A stretch of DNA of 64,000 bases from Pterobdella sp. o SKG-2022 (taxonomy: Eukaryota; Annelida; Clitellata; Hirudinida; Piscicolidae). Both the position numbers and the translations under genes were made by a program. Of this stretch, positions 1 to 18,950 are shown piece by piece. Where the stretch lies: positions 798,068 through 862,067 of the forward strand of contig OZ038325.1 in the NCBI GenBank assembly GCA_964035795.1, in the 5' to 3' direction. The stretch's first letter is position 1. Each line of letters opens with the position of its first letter. The notes beneath the pieces were generated by a model. The model made no database searches and had not been told where the DNA came from. It saw only the letters and a program-made list of their open reading frames with translations.

Positions 1-2528
1 CAACAACACTAACAACACCTCACCTCCAATCCTAGAGTTATATGCCACCCCCACACCACAGATGCTGTTGTTGGCTGCAGCTGCCACTTCTCCTGCGCAT
101 CTGGTGCCGTGTCTTGAAGGTGGGATGGTGGTGAGGATTGGTGATGTGGTAAAAGTGGTGCAGTGAAGGTTGGTGATGAAGATGGTGAGATGGTGGTGTG
201 ATCAGATTGTGATGTAGTGGGGTTTGCGGTTTAGTGGGGTTAGTGATGTGGTTGGAGGGTTGGGGGTATGATGAAAGGGTTGGTGGCGTAGAGTGGTAAT
301 GGTTGTTGTTGGGTTGAAGTTGGTGGTGCAGTATGGTTGAAGTGGCTCAACGAAATGGTTGTGCGGTTGTTATACATAGATAACGTTCCATTGTTACAAA
401 ATTCATCGCAAAATTTTTTGATTTAATTTATGTTATAATTTATAACAAGTATGCAGACGACATGATAAATGACCCAACGTTGGATGATTGAAGGGTGTTG
501 AAGGTTTGCATAACAAAACCTGATTGGCTCGTTTAACAAGGTCTTTATGCTGATTTTATATTTTTTAATGTGACGTGTCCCTTTGAATGAAATTTTTGAA
601 AAATAATGGAATTAAAAAAATAAAATAAAAATATTAGAATAAAAATAATAATAAAAATAGAATAAAAATAACAACAAGAAAAAATTCAGAAATAAAAAAC
701 AAATAACAATAAAACAAAAATATTAACAACTATAACATCAACCCTATCAATACGGCATGGAGCACTAACAAGTGAGAAGCTCTATTGAAAAATAACAAAG
801 TTAAAGGTTATCTGCAAACCAAATGCCACCTTACTACGTTTTATAAAAATATCTGTGTATATACATGTGTATGTGGGTGTGTCTTTATTTGTTTGTAATT
901 AAGTGTTTTTCTCGCTTTATTTTTGTGTTTTTTTGCATAGTGGTGAACGGCTAATGTTTTTTATTGAAATATTACGCATATAACACTAAGGTTAAAAACA
1001 AAGCTTTCCTTGTGCATAAACTCACATAAGCACACCTCACACAATATCTAACACGACGGAACCATAAGGAGAAACACAAAAATATTTATCAAATCAATTC
1101 ACTAAGCTCCTCTTGAGACGAACTAACATTATCAAGTGATCAATTTGATAATTTAAATTATTCCACGTCATCAAGATGCGACTTATCGAGGGTTCCATCT
1201 CAATTTAAATACAAACGAATATTCATGAGGTGCAGTTGAATTGTTGATACCTATTTTCATCGCTGGGGTCATAGGTCGGTTGCGGATCCTCATCATTGTC
1301 GTTCACGTCGAAGCTCGAGTCTGCGTCCTAATTATATATTCATAATTACCTTCATGAATATTCATCCATATATCATTATTACACTCATTATCATTGTGAT
1401 TATTATTTTTATTAGTGCTAAAATTATTATTAGTAGCTATAGTAGTATAATTATTATTATTATCAAGCATATGATATGAAGGGATATAGATTCCACTCAC
1501 GAACCCAATCAACAAATCTCTGTTATATAGATATGACGTGACACATGACCAAATACCGTATCACATAACTGCCCACACAACTTCAGTAAATGGTCATCTT
1601 ACACAGTGTGTTTTGGCTACATTACATTTTTAGTAAGCGCTTCGATTTAAAACAATAGAGCGCTAAATAAATACCATATTACATCAATATTGATGTCACT
1701 GGTAAAAAACCAACTCACGTAGTTGTCTTTAAGGTCGGGGTGGTTCTTTTCAATACCGTCATCCAAAATTGACACCTTGACGCCCCGCCCAGTGATGTTG
1801 AACTTCGTGTATACAGTCACCACCCTCATGTCATCCCCATGAGGGTTGTGCTGTGTGTGTTTGTGAAGGTATGGGGTTGCACGTGATGTGTTTAGGTGGG
1901 TGTGTTGTGTATTTGATGCACTTTGAGTTTATTTTGTTTCCATATGAAGTCTTAAACACATGGGTGGTAGGATGGAGTGTGTTTTGTGTTTATTTAAAAC
2001 TATTTAAAAATGAACTCAACATCAATCAACGCATGTGAAGTTGTACATATGTTTTTAATTACCCCTATTTATTTACTTACTTACCTTGTTTGACATTATA
2101 AGCTTTTACTTTCATTTAATTAATTACTTGTTATTATCTGCGTTCACTTTTATTGCGTTGTTAAAATGTTTTTAATTGGTGGCTTTTAATAAGTTATAAT
2201 GAATTCAATGGATATTGTTATGTCGTAAATACTACTAATACTTAGTCATCGAAGACATTCACTTTTATTCATTTGATCGCTTTTCTCAACATAAATACAT
2301 TAATAAAAACAAATTAATTTATTAAATATAAAGTAAATATAATATAAAATATATTAATTTAACATAAATATAAATAAATAAATTTTAAATACTAACTAAA
2401 AAATATAAAAAAAAAACAAAATACAACTACATACCAAGTACCAGGTCTGTGGCCACAAGGGGTCATTAAAGAGATCACGCTTTACCCTCACCTTGACCTT
2501 TTGTTGCTCCGCCCATTTGACCTTTACA

Positions 2529-2613
<85 letters not shown>

Positions 2614-3814
2614 ATTAACTTGATAATTGTCCATTTGAACTAACCAATTAATATATAAAATATGACATCTCTAAAAAATTTTGTTACTCATGGTGAACTT
2701 GAAAAAAAATGGCGACAAAAAGACAGTTTAAAAATTTGAAAAAAAAACAGAAAAGTCCATTAAAATTGAAGATCAAAACAAAAACAAGCAAACAAAAAAT
2801 TGAAATACAGCTAAACAGATGAATATAGAGAAAAATATTTAAAAATATAGATAAAAACATAAGCGGCAGTACAAAAAAACATAAATAAGTGCACTAGACA
2901 AAAAGGTACATTTGAGAACGTTTGTTTAACTAAGCACAACTGAATATCATCAAGGACCTTGATGCAAATAAATGCCAAAAAATACTTTCAAATGAACTTT
3001 TCTGTTTTAATTTATGCAATAACTCCTAAGAAAACTTTTAAAAATATTTAGAAATGAAAATACAAAAAAATAACAACACAAAAAAACAGAGAAAAAAATT
3101 ATTTAAAAAAAAACACAAAAATACAAAGACACAAACACAGTGATACAGGAAGACAGACAAAGAGACATACAGAGGGATGCTGTACAAGGAATGTGTGATG
3201 GTGGTGGTTAGGTGATAAAGACTTTTTCATCACTCTATGCTGTCTGAATGAGTAAAAGCCTGGCATGATCTTGAGGGGGTGGTGTGATCATAGTGAGGGT
3301 GGAATAGTGGTGAAGATGGGATGGAGGTGAGATAGTGGTTCGAGAAATGTGGTGGCAAAGCCAGAATAGTAGTCAAAAAAGTGTGGTGGCTGAGGTAGGG
3401 TGATGACTTCTATGGGATCGGTGAGTTACAGGTAATGAGGAAGTGAAAGAATGGTTGTGGGCTGAAGTTGGTATGATGTGTAAGGAATTAAAATAGGTAT
3501 GGTTTGTTTAATAAAATCAATGCACTAAATATTTTTATGCCTTATAAAAGAAACTCAATAAAATATTTGATATAAAATAATGAATGTTCATCTGAAGTTT
3601 TAATCCCATTTATATCCAAATAAAAATTCACTTCAGCATTTGTTCTTTAAATTTCAACATAAAAACTCACTTGGTTAACATATTGGAAGCCACATTGTGA
3701 GGCAATTTTTTTGGCTTCTTCCGGCTCAGCATCAATTTCGACTGCCCAATGATCGGTATAATGACATGATGTTACTCCTATTAAGACCCCAATCACGATT
3801 AATTGTTTAAACAT
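1..3814 (-). CDS. FURIN-like: Furin-type proprotein convertase, N-terminal six exons (3' end off window)
   Basis: This is a subtilisin-family (S8B) endoprotease that matures secreted precursors at dibasic sites in the secretory pathway. I joined six exons with matching phases: 3814-3671, 3269-3171, 2521-2435, 1850-1719, 1327-1251 and 112-24, ending at a donor. The ATG at 3814 opens a hydrophobic signal peptide ([14 protein letters not shown]). A pro-domain follows, with the typical WAVEI, FYSFR and VKWAEQQ blocks, and then RVKRD, which fits the autocleavage site. The catalytic Asp lies in [14 protein letters not shown] and the catalytic His in [15 protein letters not shown]. The blocks [15 protein letters not shown] and [13 protein letters not shown] match furin better than PC2. 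The oxyanion residue, catalytic Ser and P-domain would lie beyond base 1. About 209 residues are visible. Which furin/PC subtype it is remains inference. Confidence 0.93.
2529..2611. repeat. (GT)n microsatellite in furin intron 2
   Basis: An almost pure GT run of about 80 bp. On the furin sense strand it reads (CA)n and ends only a few bases before the exon 3 acceptor at 2522-2523. Confidence 0.97.
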
Positions 3815-4999
3815 ACTCAATTTAAACAAGATTTGAAGCTAAATTTTCTTGTGACAGTCTAAACCACATTTAACTTTTGATTTAAAGCTCAAATCACAAC
3901 TCAAAGCTTATTTTTTGGGTAAATTTTGATAATTTTCACCGAGGTTAAATTATTTTGCCGAGTTGCAAAAGTGTGATGTTAAAAGAGCTTTGAGAACGCA
4001 TTTACAGATCAAAGTGTACAGCTACCGTCACTAACATCTTATTTGTTTTATAGCTGTTGACAAGATGAATTTAAAGGTTAAATAGATATGAAAAGATATT
4101 TTTAGAATTTAATTAATTATAATATTCCTTTATAAAAATAAAACAATATCTTTATAAATATTATTGAAAAGATATTTTTGTTAAAGCAAACATTTAATTA
4201 CGCACAATTAGTATTATAGAATCTTATTCTATAAAAGTCTATCGAATTGTATTGAATCTTAATAAAAGTAAAATATGCAATAACATCTAACTATTGAGAA
4301 TAATCAGAGTGTTCTTATGTTAATATCGATCGATAGCCTATTTAACTTGGTTTAATACCAGTGGTCAGTAAACAGGTCTAATCTGAATAATAGCTAACTT
4401 TCTTTAAACGATTTTTAAAAGTTTATTATGATTTTTAAAAGCTTTGCTTCCTATATATAAAGTTTATGTTGTCATTAAACTTTCTAGTTCTTGTTATAAG
4501 GAAACCCTCTTACTGTTAATTGGATCTTTGAAATGTCTTCCCAGACAACTCCAAACATCAGTTTAATTTAAAATTCAAAATGAATAAATAGAAAATTTTA
4601 TTCTAAAACTGTTAAAATAGAAAATAAATGTTTAATGTTAAATAAATTCTAAACAGAAGCAGAATAAGAACCTGCAACTAAAATACAAATGTATGCAATA
4701 AACCGACCATCTGCACAGATTAATCAAAACGCAAATAAAATGAAAAAAAAATCGAAAATTTCTATAAAATTCATAAAAATATATTTTTCAAAAGAATATC
4801 AATGTATGTTCTACATCACCATCATCACAATATCACCAATTACATCGTCTATACTTTACAGATATCCTAAAACTCCCACATCACCATCCTTATCACCACA
4901 TTAACTCTACACTCACCTTCATTACCCTCATTTCACCACCATCACCAATAGGGAATGTGATAAACGCATTAAAAATGTGAAGCTTCATATATAGGCATA
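3815..4999. other. Intergenic: furin upstream / NAB downstream
   Basis: AT-rich DNA between the furin start codon and the NAB stop codon. It should contain the furin promoter and the NAB 3' UTR and polyadenylation signal. I see no convincing coding exon; the short open frame near 4689-4904 has no family resemblance. Confidence 0.6.
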
Positions 5000-7900
5000 T
5001 CAAATATTTCCATGGTTGAGGGGGGTTTGGGGTAGATTGTTGCTGGCTATAAAGCCATTGTTCTCTTCATCACCACCAGCACCATCGTCATTCAAGTCGT
5101 TGTAGTCAACATTATTGTTTGTGTTGTTCTTGTTCATGTTGTCTTTCACAATGGTGAGTCGGGGTCTTTTTTGTTTCCTCAAATCATCATCGTACTCGTC
5201 TTCATCTTCGTCGTATTCGTTGTTGGTGGTGTTGTTGGAGGAACTGTGTTCTGATTTGTTGTTGAATTCTTTGCTTGCATTCCTAGCATCAACGTTGTAA
5301 TCCTCCGCAGCATGAACAGCTTCTTCAGATCTACCATTGCTGCCCATCTCGTTCATACCCCCATCAACCATACCATTATTATTGTTGTTATTATTATTGA
5401 AATAATTATTATCGTTATTATTATCAAGCAATGGAGCCATGGGCGTGTTATTCCACGGCTCCATCTGATTGGTGAAGCTTTTTCCTGGAGTGATGTTATT
5501 GGCTGCGTTGTAATCATTATCATCCATGGCTTCCTGCTTGATGCTGATTTGTGACTCATCCGTTGTCATGGCACCCTGTCCACCACCTATGTTGGTGTTG
5601 TCTTTGAATCTGTGATCATATGTGTCACGTGATCAATCATTGCTGTTTGTTCAAAGTGCAGTGGCACCTTTTAGAATCGAACTATCGCTCAACCAAAAGT
5701 ATGATATGGAGTGGCGTGATGTCTGACTTAATTATTGCCGATATTTGTACATTTGATAGTCGATACTTTTAAAACTTTACTAAAAATAAACAAAAAAACC
5801 TAATTGTGAAAACTTGCTGCCAAATCAATAATAAATCCTTAATGATAAGTTGTATTACTTGGAAGACTTGTTCCAGTGGAAGCCTGACTCCTTGACCACT
5901 TGTCGGGCCTGGTGTGGTGGCAGGATTGAAGTGGAATGTAAATGTTGTATAAAAACAACGATTCAACACAATGTGGAAATGTCTTCATTGTTATTATAAT
6001 TAATATGTAACACAAGAAAACAGACAAATTTGGCTTTCATCATCATCATCAACATTCCACAACACACAGATACAAGAAAAATTTTGTCACCATCAACATT
6101 CCACAACACTAAGACACAAAAAAACAGACGAGCAAAAAAAGTTCTTCTCTGCGAGTGAGGAGAGAGGGTCGATGGAGGCATAACTGGGCAGCTGCTTCAT
6201 TCACACATAACTGGGGAAGGAGATGGAGATGTTATCTATCTATCATCTTATTTATCTATATACTCATTTTTATTCTATCTATCTATCTGTCTATTTATAA
6301 ATTTATTCACGCTTTTATCTATCTGTCTATTCATAAACTTATTCATTCTTTTATTTAATCTTCTATCTATCACCAATTAATCAATCAATCAATCTACTTA
6401 CCCATCATCCATCTATCACTTACCAACCAACCAACCCACCACTTCCTGCATAACACACAAGGCCCCCAATACCTCATGGAAGTTGAGTTGCTTATCCTTG
6501 CTTCTTTTAGAGTCGAACCTGCCATAGATGGCTCCGTACTTTCGGAAAAGGTCAGCTCTCTCTGGGTCATTCACCTCCATGTTCATCGCCTCCTGGTGGT
6601 GGTCGGGTTTGTTGGTTATTATAGTGATGGTGATGAAAATCATGGTGATTCATTTTTTGGTTATTACATACGCTGTTCATCCAACATACACAAAAATATA
6701 ACATAAAATAACAACAATGTAAGAAAGCAAAAGTGGGTGAAACCATGGATAGAAGTCAGTGACCTCTTGGAGAAGAGATAAATGCTGATCATATTGAAAC
6801 AAGAATGTTGAAAATTGAAAAAAAAAACAAGAAAACTATAAAATACACACACACACACACATACAAACTCACATCAATAAGTCTATCAATAGGCTTCTTC
6901 ATATTGAGTGGCTTGGGGGCGTAGTTGGGAAGTTCTTGGGCAGTGAAAGAAGCCAAGAGTGTGAGTCGTTCAACATGGGTTTCACTAAGTTGAATGTGGT
7001 GGTTATGGAAGTTGGATACTATTTGGTTGGATGGCCCTCCGAACAAGCCCTGACTCAAGAGACTCGTATGGTTGTTTTTGTTCGGAGATGTTAGGTATAC
7101 CTTCAGTTGATTGTCTGTCCCCTGTGTTTTGGGTGAAGTCATGGTAGTGATGATTATGATGGCGTTATGATGATGTCATAATTTTATTATAAAGATTTGA
7201 ATATAAATATGAATAAGATTATGATTATGCTGTTAATATATTAAACACATTTTATGGTTTGGTTGTTAGTAATTATAGTTACAATAATAAAAATAAAATC
7301 AGGAACAGCAACATTTATAGAAACAACAACAAAGTTTCAAGAGTCAAGAACAACAATTATAGCAACAGCAACAATGTTGAAACAAACAATCAACAGCAAT
7401 AACAGTAATTGTAAACAAACAATGGCTAACAGAGTTATCGTTTTCATGAAGTCCATTGTAGATGTTTTTCGTTGTTAAGTCTAATGATGAAATCTGCAGG
7501 AAGATTTGAATTTATTCATTTATACTGACAAACGATATAAAATATGATAATAACAGAAATAATAATAAAGATAATAAAAATGAAAAATTGCACATGAGAA
7601 CTAAGCTTATTACTAAATCATTTTAAATACACTTAATCTAACAATCATCAATTACAATGATAATAAACTTTATTGAATTTTTAAAAAAATACTTGTTTTT
7701 TTATTAACTGAGTGATTAGCTAATGGTTATACAATTTGCGTATTATTTGACTAACCAACTAACAAGTGATTATGAATGATTATTTAAAAGATGCTGATAT
7801 GAAGTGGTGGTGAGGTGTTAGAATGAAAGGTTACTAGAAGTGTTATGGTAATCAGTGTACAGCTTCAAATTAACAAAAAATTGCAACATTGGTCACTTTA

Positions 7901-8666
7901 CAAACATTATTATGAGTTGGTATTTTAGAGATGAGATTATTGGTGTTGTTGTTGAAGTTGTTGATGGTATTCTTGAATACGTTGTTGTTGAAATTGTTGT
8001 GTTTGTTGTGTGCTTTTCTAGATGAGAGGATTGATTTGAGAGCACAAGATCTGTTATAGGCATGCAGAAATTTGTTGTATGAGTTGTAGTAGTGGCTGTT
8101 GCTGCGCACTGCTGGTGTGTTTGGCGAGGGTTGGAACGCTTCTGATGGGTTTATTTGTTGTGGTTGGTGATGTGTGTTTGAAGTGGGTGAGATTATATAG
8201 AATAGATTTCATAAGAGTTATCATTGTAAATTTGTATTGATTTTAATATGCTTAAACTGAAAATTAAATAAAAAAAGGATGTGAGATTTATAATAAGAGA
8301 TGTGAAATTGAAAAAGAATAAGAGGTACCAGGGTTGTTGGACCATTCAATGAGAACTTTTTGCAGCCTTCTAACATGCAGAGGTTTAGATGCCATTCCTA
8401 CTAATACCATTATTTCTAAAAATTCACTTTCATTGGCATCACAGAGTTGCTTCATATCATCGCCTCCTGAAATATTTTAAGAAAACTTCAAAACATTTTA
8501 CGAAGTTGAATAAAGACAAAATTCGATTAAGTTTTAAACTACCTTGAGAAATAAACTCTTGGAAATACTGTGTTAAATTGGCTTTTTCTAAAATACTGTA
8601 CAAAATTGCTTCTCCATTCGTATTTGAAAGAAACAACGTACTTTCTGATCCAACCATATTAGCCAT
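5000..8666 (-). CDS. NAB: NAB family (NGFI-A/EGR-binding) transcriptional co-repressor
   Basis: NAB proteins bind EGR-type zinc-finger activators in the nucleus and repress them. Eight phase-consistent exons were joined: 8666-8543, 8466-8329, 8141-7897, 7121-6873, 6592-6473, 6210-6130, 5908-5859 and 5609-5000, giving about 538 residues. The NCD1 domain is clear ([19 protein letters not shown], then [17 protein letters not shown] and EWSNNP). NCD2 is clear too ([31 protein letters not shown]). The exon 3-4 junction (7897/7121) is the least certain, because exon 4 has a poor polypyrimidine tract. The last exon is acidic and rich in Asn runs, with a basic KQKRPRL patch that could be a nuclear localisation signal. 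The donor after exon 6 is GTCTGT, a weak GT site, but phase and protein continuity support it. Start chosen: the ATG at 8666, just before NCD1. Confidence 0.93.
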
Positions 8667-10531
8667 TTCTTGATTATATAATTTAATTAAATAAAACGAA
8701 AAATAATTATATTTAAACTTATTTTTCAAACCATTACTACCATCTTCAACTGAGACCTAATAAAGATAAATCCTAAAAATGAAAAAACTGTTAAAAACAA
8801 AAGTGCATTCAAGAGTTTCAAAGTAATCAAAATCCTTTAGCGCCAAATTGAAATAATATTTTCAATTTTTATGCAAATTTATCATTAAAATAAAAAATTG
8901 TGTACAGAAGTAAATCACAAAAATAAAGTATTAATTACGATTAAAACATAAGAGGGGAGTCTATCTAACGAATGAACTCCTACTGAGTTCGAGTATGTTG
9001 ACTACCCACGAACCTCATACATTCAATCAAAGATATAAAAATACCTGCATATAATAAAATGCTTTCACCACGAAAAGTTTAAAAAAACTAAAAAATTTAT
9101 TTAAAAACTGCATTTTTTATGTTTTTTGTGCCCTTCAATTCCGTAAAACAGATTGTACTTTGGGGATTCGTGCACATAGCTCTTGTACCTATTCCATGGA
9201 AAATTAAATGGTAATTTTATATATACAATTGTATTTTGAGAGCTTAGATATATCAATGAAGTCCCTCTAAATTGTACGAAAGATACCTCAAAAATCTGGC
9301 GCCTAAATAGGTTTTGAATGAAAATAGACTGATTTTTATTTGATAAAAGATATGAAAAATCAACCACCGTTCCTTGAAGGTATGTCTTGAATTAAGTTTA
9401 ATGAAAGACTACATTTCCAAAAATTCAATTATTTTAACATTCTTCATATTGAGTTATGCACTCATAAACCTTAGGGTACTCTTCTTCTTCATCAAATAAT
9501 CCCATAATAATTAGAATTTTCTGGAAAAAGTCCTCACTACCACTTGCGAACTTACCCAAATATTTGTATATTTTATTCACATTATAAATTGAAATTCTAA
9601 AAATAGAAAACCTGAAAAAAAAATTTGTATAAGTTAATTAACCTTTTCTTCCAATTCACTTTCGATAAAAGCTATATTATATCGCTGAAAGTGTCTAGGT
9701 ATTGCTGTTTTTATGCTTTTGTACGTTTGCATGTAGCCGTGTGTATGTCTCCCTCTGGTTGCGTATAACTATATATACTTGTATTTGTGTGTGAATGGGA
9801 TTGGGTGTATGCCTAAGTGTGGTTGCGTGTAGGCTTGAGTGTGTGCTTCGGTGTAGTTGTGTGTATGTGTGAATCATGGGGATTCTTTGATTCTTAAGAA
9901 TCTTTTTCTCGGCCATTTTTTTTGTTAACTATTTTCCATATCATTATTTTTTATTACATCGTAAAAATTTTTCTCCATTCATTCGAGTATAATGTAAAAC
10001 ATAAAATTGTTAGTGAAACCGATCCAATAAATATTAGTTGTTTTCATTAGTTCAAATGGAAGTTTATAACGGAAGTGGATAATAGAGGTGAAATTACAAA
10101 AAAATCATATGAGAAAAGTTGATTCAAATTATAAAGACAGTAACATACAAATTTAAAATAGATTTCAAGATTTTAAATGTGAATTGTATGTAAATTTATA
10201 TAGCGCTAAGTGATTTATATAAAAGTATAGGGATGAAAGTTGAGCGGTTAAAAGTTAATTTTACAGATGGATAAAATAAAAATAGAAGGATAGGGATAAA
10301 AAAAAATTATGCATATAAAAAATTGTTATAGAAACCATAAAAATTTTAAAAAAAGATTTGAAATTTGCGAGAATATTTTGGCAACAATGGTGGGTCTGAT
10401 GAAATTTGTATGAAAAGGGAAAAAAATCAAAATATTAAAGTCATTCAAGATGAGGAGAAGCAGTAAAAAAGCTCAAACTGCAGTTACTCAAACCTATCAT
10501 CATTTTTATTATCAGTTATCACTTTTAACCA
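8667..10531 (-). other. Unresolved stretch with possible unidentified exons
   Basis: Between NAB and the VWA gene. On the minus strand, about 9387-9101 encodes an open segment of about 90 residues with ordinary protein composition (for example FEVSFVQFRGTSLIYLS and FNFPWNRYKSYVHESPKYN), ending in a stop. It is preceded by an AG acceptor. A second open stretch, about 9600-9425, contains YNVNKIYKYLG followed by a perfect GTAAGT donor, and the phases of the two allow joining. I recognise no family, and no upstream exon fits cleanly. The rest, including a CA/GT-rich part near 9720-9870, shows nothing else. Confidence 0.3.
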
Positions 10532-16402
<5,871 letters not shown>

Positions 16403-18950
16403 CTAAACATCAGGTGGTTTACCAATATTTATTATTGCATTTGGTTTTTTGGTTTGTAATTTTTGATTAAATTTGCTTAAATTAAAGAAATTTGTAACTT
16501 TATATTAAATATATTCTAAAAGTGACTCATTTGTTTGATTTTGATTCAGACCTGGGAAAAAGGCTTGTTTTGTAGTCATTAACTCGTTTAACTTTTTTGA
16601 ACAGAAAAATACTATATAATTTTAACCCATAGTTGATTTATTTCAAATTTCACTTTTAAACTATGTTTGCGAACAAATAACAAACAAAATTCTGTAAATC
16701 ATTCCAACTATTTACAATTAACCCGTGCAAAACAACACAGGTTTTATAGGGCAAATCTACTTATATCCTGTCTATTCCATGCACTTATGCACTAACACTA
16801 TTAGTTTCAATATCATGATTGCGATATGTGGATAAAAATTATTTTTTTTTAAATATAATCATAAAATCAAATAAATATAAAAAATAAAACACCTTAAGTT
16901 AATATATTATAACCACGTATATAAAAAACTGAGATAACGGACGCCTCGATCAAAAACAATATCGAAGTTTATGCCATAGTCGCTAGGTTTTCTAACCCAT
17001 CAACTGCCATACTTCGATTATAACAACATCGCACCCAGAAGCGTTTTAACTTAATGGTTAAAGCGTGCCGACATGTGCGAAACATTCCTCTTTATTAGAT
17101 TTACAAAGATATAATCTTATCCTAATTAATGTGTGTACGTATTTATTTGGTTATTCAGGCTAATTTGGGATGAACCTAGGAAATTTGAAATTTTATAGCG
17201 AAAACGTTATATATTTCAAAAAAGTAATTTATTGGAAACAAAATTCAAATCTGGTACGAGCATTTCTTATAGAATTTAGATAGAATTGAATGAAAGTTTT
17301 GCCTGTTGGTAGCTAATTGGGCCTTAAGAGTCCCAAGTATAAATTAATTTCATTGAATTAAATATTTAAAAAACTAATTAATTTTATTCTTGAATTACTG
17401 AAATTGCGTAATTTAAAATAAAATTACCAAAAACATCTAATAATTTTAACGACACCTCAGCTAATTATCAACCAACCTAATATATATTGTATCAAAGATT
17501 TACAATCAAACTCTGGTTTCTCTTCATTCCACGTATAAATCTTTCGCCTTTTACTAAAGATTTCCGTGGAGGGGAACATTCGAATGAGTGTTCTTTAATT
17601 TCTTCCGGCCCTTCACTGGGCTTAAAAACCAAGTAAAATTATAGGATGTCTTGAATAGCCTGGCTTTTTATGTCTTACTTTTTTGAAAAAGGAGTTATTC
17701 TTTCCTAAAAGTTTATAATTATACTAACTTTTTATATCTATAAATACTGCTTTGTTGTGTGAAACTCTTCCGTTTTTGCCACCGATCCTTAATTTAATCA
17801 GGAATACACTGTTTCCGAAACAAAAACTATATTTAAATTATTTATCATATTAAATACATTGATACAAAACTTTTACCCAATAATTTAACATATTAAGACC
17901 CAAGTAATTAAATACGTTTGAAAGAAACTCACCATAATGGTCGATACGCTTGTTTTTAATAGTGTCCAATTTATTTATTTTATTTGGTTTTTAAGCCCAG
18001 TGAAGGGCCGGAAGAAATTAAAGAACACTCATTCGAATGTTCCCCTCCACGGAAATCTTTAGTAAAAGGCGAAAGATTTATACGTGGAATGAAGAGAAAC
18101 CAGAGTTTAGCTGCATGTGTTGACGGGTTTATACTATGATGAGCATGATAACATACTGTGGTGTCTTTTTTTTAAATTACGAAAATCCTGGAATAAAAGA
18201 AACTTTTCAAAGTGTTTTCATTTGAATATATGAAGCATTTTGTAATTTAAGCAAGCAGGTTTGAGCGTTAGTAGGTTCTTTCAAAATGCGATGTTCACAT
18301 TTTTTCGATGAGTAGAGTTTACAAAACTTTTGAACCAATATTACTAATTGAAATGTTTTAATTCCTGTTAAAACAGTAAGGTGTGAGAGTAACTTTATTC
18401 TGACTGATTACTTAAATCTAGATATGATTAGTTGACTATATTCCCTATCAATTTTTAAAATAAAAGGCGAAATTTTATTCCTTACCAGAAATTAAAATTT
18501 GATTGGTCGAAACATGCTTGATTATTAATGGTTCATCTAATCTATCACAGTTCATAGCAGAGCGTCTCTAAACGATGCGTAAGAGAAGTTTTTGCCATTA
18601 TAATTGAAACATATAAAAAGTTCAAAAACTTTTCTGTATGAAGATGCAATCAAAAATATTACTTGGCCTTACTATCAATATGAGCTTTATGTGATTGATT
18701 TTTATTCACTTTACTTCATTCTACCTAATCCAGCAATATTGCAGAGGCGCACACACCACACGGCTTTGTGGCAACCTTCATAAGGAGTTTTTTTGAAATT
18801 ATAAATATCAATGCTCTCATAATTTGTTTCAAGACAGTTTTTCTATAAACTGTATAACAAAAACAACACAATTCATTTAATAGAGATTTACAATAGAATA
18901 ATATAATTCAATCGATTAGCTATTAGATTTGTCACACACAAGAAACATAT
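16403..18950. other. Non-coding region holding a fold-back element; VWA-gene 5' exon not found
   Basis: This must contain the 5' end of the VWA gene, because INCENP on the same strand lies immediately beyond. I found no exon ending in phase 1 that I could defend. The only recognisable structure is the inverted repeat at 17508-18108. Confidence 0.5.
17508..18108. mobile_element. Fold-back (MITE-like) element with apparently identical 125-bp arms
   Basis: The left arm (17508-17632) and the right arm (17984-18108) are reverse complements with no mismatch that I can see over 125 bp. They flank an AT-rich 351-bp centre with no coding potential. The outer ends are AAACTCTGG / CCAGAGTTT. The bases just outside (ACAATC and AGCTGC) show no target-site duplication. 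A non-autonomous DNA transposon is the simplest reading. Confidence 0.75.

Noticed and set aside
1330..1515. Asn-rich open frame on the minus strand next to furin exon 5
   Set aside because: It is in a different frame from the exon and runs through the acceptor; it is AT-rich intron.
6750..6790. Small NAB exon encoding HLSLLQE
   Set aside because: Direct joining of the flanking exons aligns with NAB NCD2 with almost no gap; the insert would disturb it.
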